A DNA stretch of 17,517 nt. Source: Ruminococcus sp. (GTDB lineage: Bacteria; Bacillota; Clostridia; Oscillospirales; Ruminococcaceae). The notes below the pieces were generated by a model that ran no database searches, had not been told where the DNA came from, and saw nothing but the letters and a program-made list of their open reading frames with translations. The stretch is from NCBI GenBank assembly GCA_003446315.1, contig DMBA01000170.1, positions 1 through 17,517 on the forward strand, read 5' to 3'. Shown here piece after piece: positions 14,378 to 17,517 of the stretch (positions are counted from its first letter, which is position 1; each line of letters begins with the position of its first letter). A program made the position numbers and the translations under genes.

Positions 14378-14430
14378 AAGAAAAGACATTGCTGAATGAA
14401 AATGCGGCACAATAGAAGGAGGAGTATACT

Positions 14431-15306
14431 ATGAAATTTTCAGATAAACTGAGAGAAGCAAGAAAACAAGCAAATATGTCACAGGAAGCATTGGCGGAAA
14501 AACTCGGTGTCTCCCGGCAGGCGGTCACGAAATGGGAAACCGATAAAGGCATTCCGGATATCAGCAATCTGCTGGAGATATCGGCATTGTTCGGCATCAG
14601 TGTGGAAGGACTGCTTTCCGGCGAAGAAGGCATTGCAGCCAAACAGAATGCGCTCTATGAAAGCGTGACCGAATATGATATGGACGGCGAAAAACGGATT
14701 GATCTGAAACTTGGAGGCGCAAAGAAAGTTGTGCTGATGGGAACAGATGATGAAAAGATCCGGGTGCGTCTGCTTTCGCGCACGATCGAAACGATCAAAC
14801 AGGATTTCAAGACACGCATCGAGGATGAAAAGCATCGGATTGATGTTGAGATCCACCGCAGCGCCCAGATCACGGAAGCAGATGCCAAGGAACGGCTGGA
14901 GATCGAAGTATATCTGCCGAACCGGTATCTGAACCGTGTGGAAATGAACGTCAACTGTGCAGAATTGCAGCTTTCGAAGATCATATGTGATAATCTGGAA
15001 TTCAACGGCAGAGCCGATCATCTGACGGCAGATCGTGTGGAAGCGATCGTGGAAGTGAACTGCAATCTGGATATGGAGATCGTATGCCGCGGATTGGTTG
15101 GTTCGTTTGAGCTGAATCAGATCTCTGCGACATCTGTTCTGACTGTCCAGAATGATTTTGCATTCCGCACGGTGGTCAAAGGCATCAGCAATTCCGTCAG
15201 TTACCGCATCGGCGAAGAACCGGCAGAGGATTTCTCCGATCCGGAAGCGGAAACCTGTATTGAGCTGAACGGTATGAAGAGTGAATTGAAAATCGTGCGT
15301 GCGTAA
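14431..15306 (+). CDS. XRE-family helix-turn-helix regulator with beta-rich C-terminal domain
   Basis: A 291-residue protein. Residues 1-62 form a classic Cro/C1-type DNA-binding domain (LREARKQANMSQEALAEKLGVSRQAVTKWETDKGIPDISNLLEISALFGISVEGLL). The rest is rich in short beta strands with alternating hydrophobic residues and repeated turns (IDVEIHRSAQ, LEIEVYLPNRYLNRVEMNV, LEFNGRADHLTADRVEAIVEVN). It resembles DUF4097-type beta-solenoid or adhesin-like folds, which suggests a ligand- or partner-binding half. No transmembrane segment is seen. It has its own promoter and a strong SD eight bases before the start, and ends in a bidirectional terminator. Its position after the export operon makes it a candidate regulator of that operon, itself or both. 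The C-terminal family is uncertain. Confidence 0.85.
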   Translation: MKFSDKLREARKQANMSQEALAEKLGVSRQAVTKWETDKGIPDISNLLEISALFGISVEGLLSGEEGIAAKQNALYESVTEYDMDGEKRIDLKLGGAKKVVLMGTDDEKIRVRLLSRTIETIKQDFKTRIEDEKHRIDVEIHRSAQITEADAKERLEIEVYLPNRYLNRVEMNVNCAELQLSKIICDNLEFNGRADHLTADRVEAIVEVNCNLDMEIVCRGLVGSFELNQISATSVLTVQNDFAFRTVVKGISNSVSYRIGEEPAEDFSDPEAETCIELNGMKSELKIVRA

Positions 15307-15319
15307 TCCATAACGATCA

Positions 15320-15360
15320 AAAACGGAGCAGGATCCCATAGCAGGGAGCTGCTCCGTTTT
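15320..15360. terminator. Bidirectional intrinsic terminator between convergent genes
   Basis: A perfect 12-bp stem, AAAACGGAGCAG (15320-15331) with CTGCTCCGTTTT (15349-15360), encloses a 17-nt loop that has its own TCCC/GGGA pairing. T runs occur at the end on both strands. It lies between the XRE gene stop (15306) and the stop of the minus-strand gene (15378), so it can end transcription from both sides. Confidence 0.92.
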
Positions 15361-15377
15361 GATTATGTGAACAGGAT

Positions 15378-17318
15378 TTATTTCTTTTTGGCGGCAGAAG
15401 CATGATCCTGCTGGATATTCTGTTCTGCACGCTTCAAAAGCTCTGTAATGATGCCGTGTGAATAGCCTTCTGCGGCACATCCGATGCTGGCTGAGATCGG
15501 GTACGGCTTTTTGGTATTTTTCCGCAAAGTAGCGAGGGATTTTTCAAATGCCGCTTTCTTTTCCGCACCGGCATCTTCATCGTAATCGTCAATGCCGATC
15601 ACCGCAAATGCATCGCCGCCGAGCCGGACACAGATCTCATTCGGCAAGGTGATATTCTGCACGAGTGAAGCGATGGCGTGTACCGTGAAATCGCCTTCAC
15701 TGTGACCGTGATGATCGTTGATGTCTTTCAGTTTATCAATATCCACGATCGAAACGAGCACCTGCTTTTTCGGATCGGCATAGGGCTGCTGGTCATTGAT
15801 CCAGTGCTGCATGCCAAGACGGTTCAGCATACCGGTCAGGGCATCGCGTTCTGCAAATTCGACCAGTTTATTCTGCGAGCGTTTCATTTCGAGTGCGAGA
15901 TTGACGCTGCGCAGCCAGTTGTGATAGACCAGATTGATCTGATTTTCCTGTATCAGACTGCATTCCAGAACAGCATAGCCAAAGGTATTATCCTGAAAAT
16001 GCACCGGTGTGAAATAGAAGACAGACGGCTCCGGACGTTCTTCGGTCAGTTCCGGCAGCATTTGTGCAGTCGGGAAGTTGTAAAGGGGGGAGTCGCCGCA
16101 ATGCTGCATCATGCGCTCGCTGTCATTGGTGCCGGGAACAGCGTGGATGACCGTCCGCATGGTGTCGGGATAGCCGTCTTTGCAGACAGATTCCGAATCC
16201 AGCCAGTTTTCCCGCAGGCACAAATAGAAATTGCGGAAGGGCTGGAGCAGATAAGTGTGATACAGGATGCCGTAGAGCATATCCGAAACGGATTTGGTAC
16301 CGGTCAGACTCTCCGTCATGAAACTGCGGTTGAACTGTCCGAAGTCCATCTGCTGCATGGCTTCTGTATCATTATAGTTCGGATAGCTGTGCACCATCGC
16401 ATCCCGGAACCGCTGCTTGAAATACTGTCTGCTCTGCTTACATCCGCAGCTTTCCCCGCAGATATAGCCGCTGTTTGAGATATGTTCAGCCGGAATGCAT
16501 TCTGCATCCGGTTCAATGACTTTCCGGATCTGATTGACAGCCTCTGCACCGGTAATATCGGTTTCGGGTTCATAGGTTGCCATATTGATCTCATTGAGAA
16601 TGGATTCAGTGGTTGCATCAAAGCCGGTGACGATGATATCTTCCGGCACACGGATCCCGTGCTTGACCAGACGGTTGACCAGACCGATCGCCATGTGGTC
16701 ACTTGCGCAGATGACGGCATCGGGTTTTTCGAGGTCGCCGCTTATGATGCGTTCGGCGAGCGTTTCACCGCTGGTATACCAGAAATCGCCGTAAAAGATG
16801 CGGTTCTGATCGACCTTCATTTCACGCCGTTCGAGTTCTTCCGTAAAGCCCTGAAGCCGCTTTTCGGAGACTTCATGCCCGTAAAAGCCGGTCAGGAACC
16901 AGATATTCCGGCAATGATGCTTGTCGATCACATGTGCAGTGATCTTGGAAAACGCAGATACATCGTCTGTTTTCACGATCGGATAATCTGCAAGCGGCAG
17001 ATCAACCGTAACCACCGGCAGCTTGCATTGCTCTGCGAGCAGCTTTATGATCTGTTCTTTTACGTCGGTGACATGATCTTCTGAGATCATATTGGTATCG
17101 ACGATGATGCCGTCGAGCAGATCAAACTGAATGAGCTGATAGATATTCAGTTCACCGTGCAGATATTCCTTAAAATAGTGCATGACCTGCACCAGCGGCG
17201 AAAAAACGACCGCATCATACCCATACTGATGACATTGTGCGAAAATGCCGCGCATGATCCTTCTGGCATAAATGCCTTCCGGATTTGCGGTGATAAACCC
17301 GATTCGTTTGCGTTTCAT
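15378..17318 (-). CDS. LacI-like periplasmic-binding-fold sensor fused to a degenerate GGDEF domain
   Basis: A 646-residue protein with GGGAGG shortly before its start. Residues 1 to about 280 have the LacI/ribose-binding fold (RIGFITANPEGIYARRIMRGIF, DGIIVDTN, ICASDHMAIGLVNRLVKHGIRVPEDIIVTGFDATT) but no N-terminal helix-turn-helix and no signal peptide, so it is probably cytoplasmic. A CGESCGC motif follows near residue 290, then a middle region to about 485 resembling a GAF-like sensor. The last 160 residues are a GGDEF domain (RDALTGMLNRLG, VDIDKLKDINDHHGHSEGD). The signature reads GGDAF (567-571) instead of GGDEF/GGEEF, and no RxxD inhibitory site is seen. It may sense a sugar-like ligand and act through protein contacts rather than by making cyclic-di-GMP. 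It is unlikely to belong to the biosynthetic operon. Confidence 0.88.
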   Translation of the reverse strand: MKRKRIGFITANPEGIYARRIMRGIFAQCHQYGYDAVVFSPLVQVMHYFKEYLHGELNIYQLIQFDLLDGIIVDTNMISEDHVTDVKEQIIKLLAEQCKLPVVTVDLPLADYPIVKTDDVSAFSKITAHVIDKHHCRNIWFLTGFYGHEVSEKRLQGFTEELERREMKVDQNRIFYGDFWYTSGETLAERIISGDLEKPDAVICASDHMAIGLVNRLVKHGIRVPEDIIVTGFDATTESILNEINMATYEPETDITGAEAVNQIRKVIEPDAECIPAEHISNSGYICGESCGCKQSRQYFKQRFRDAMVHSYPNYNDTEAMQQMDFGQFNRSFMTESLTGTKSVSDMLYGILYHTYLLQPFRNFYLCLRENWLDSESVCKDGYPDTMRTVIHAVPGTNDSERMMQHCGDSPLYNFPTAQMLPELTEERPEPSVFYFTPVHFQDNTFGYAVLECSLIQENQINLVYHNWLRSVNLALEMKRSQNKLVEFAERDALTGMLNRLGMQHWINDQQPYADPKKQVLVSIVDIDKLKDINDHHGHSEGDFTVHAIASLVQNITLPNEICVRLGGDAFAVIGIDDYDEDAGAEKKAAFEKSLATLRKNTKKPYPISASIGCAAEGYSHGIITELLKRAEQNIQQDHASAAKKK

Positions 17319-17474
17319 GATTTCCCTCCCGCATGCAAAGGATTTCCCGTATTTCTGTGTAAAGATGATTCTTTTGAATGATTCCCCTTGGTGTTTTGCC
17401 GAAATCCGGCACAGTGCACCGACACTGTAAGTGCTGCCCGATTATATATATGGCAGGACACATGAATTATATTT

Positions 17475-17503
17475 ATTATATCATACTTATAATGAAAATT
17501 CAA
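17475..17503 (-). promoter_or_regulatory. Sigma-A promoter of the LacI-like/GGDEF gene with long leader
   Basis: On the minus strand TTGAAT (17498-17503) and TATAAT (17475-17480) are 17 nt apart, with TGA before the -10 giving an extended -10. Transcription would start near 17468, leaving about 150 nt of untranslated leader. The leader contains small stems (17398-17401/17407-17410 and 17411-17416/17423-17428), which might be regulatory. No known riboswitch was recognised. Confidence 0.75.
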
Positions 17504-17517
17504 TAGTTTTTTTTGAA

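Larger units (their letters stand above)
14040..14430 (+). other. 391-nt intergenic region with strong inverted repeats
   Basis: I see no gene with a ribosome-binding site here. From left to right it has a -10-like TATAAT (14186-14191) with CTGCAA 17 nt upstream. A GCGCAT/ATGCGC stem (14205-14210/14225-14230) follows. Then comes a perfect 10-bp inverted repeat CCGGAAACAG/CTGTTTCCGG (14242-14251/14290-14299), whose left arm is followed at once by a near copy (14252-14260). A small GCGG/CCGC stem around a T run lies near 14320-14332, and the XRE promoter follows. The first part could be transcribed as a small structured RNA, but nothing proves this. Confidence 0.55.

Noticed and set aside
14209..14379. 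56-codon frame between the ABC ATPase and the XRE gene
   Set aside because: No SD, overlaps inverted repeats and the regulator promoter, and the translation looks like random sequence.
15678..16478. 266-codon plus-strand frame opposite the LacI-like/GGDEF gene
   Set aside because: Antisense shadow; the minus-strand protein has intact domain structure across the same span.

Overview
The window looks like chromosomal DNA of a Gram-positive, probably strictly anaerobic gut or rumen bacterium of the Ruminococcaceae/Oscillospiraceae kind. This is inferred from purine-rich Shine-Dalgarno (SD) sites, sigma-A type promoters, FtsX/MacB-like exporters, a LacI-like sensor fused to a GGDEF domain, and moderate base composition. 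No rRNA, tRNA, CRISPR array or insertion sequence was seen.

Region 1 (1-9117, all + strand, tightly packed) is the downstream part of a polyketide or hybrid polyketide/peptide biosynthetic operon. It opens inside the C-terminus of a malonyl-CoA:ACP-type acyltransferase. Then come a glutamate-1-semialdehyde-aminomutase-like aminotransferase, a CPBP-fold membrane protein that seems to have lost its protease residues, and a type II thioesterase. Next is a four-gene set matching the FkbK/FkbJ/FkbH/FkbI route: 3-hydroxyacyl dehydrogenase, acyl carrier protein, HAD-type glyceryl transferase and acyl dehydrogenase. In known systems this route turns 1,3-bisphosphoglycerate into glyceryl-ACP and then hydroxymalonyl-ACP. 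The O-methyltransferase that would give methoxymalonyl-ACP is not in the window. Both electron-transfer flavoprotein subunits follow directly, so this operon appears to carry its own electron acceptor for the dehydrogenase. A small four-helix membrane protein of unknown role ends the operon.

Region 2 (9118-9566) has no convincing gene. It holds inverted repeats and candidate promoters. Region 3 (9567-14039) is an export block: an MFS drug-efflux-like transporter, a large FtsX-type ABC permease and its ATPase, possibly exporting the product or giving self-resistance. Region 4 (14040-14430) is non-coding with strong inverted repeats and the promoter of the next gene. Region 5 holds an XRE-type regulator with a beta-rich C-terminal half (14431-15306). 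It converges, across a strong bidirectional terminator, on a LacI-like/GGDEF sensor protein on the minus strand (15378-17318) whose promoter lies at the right edge.

The most unusual signals are the ETF pair built into a hydroxymalonyl-ACP pathway, the degenerate CPBP protein, and three genes in the operon (thioesterase, ACP, terminal membrane protein) whose only good SD is 32-42 nt from a start codon pinned by upstream stops, with an RNA hairpin predicted exactly in between.
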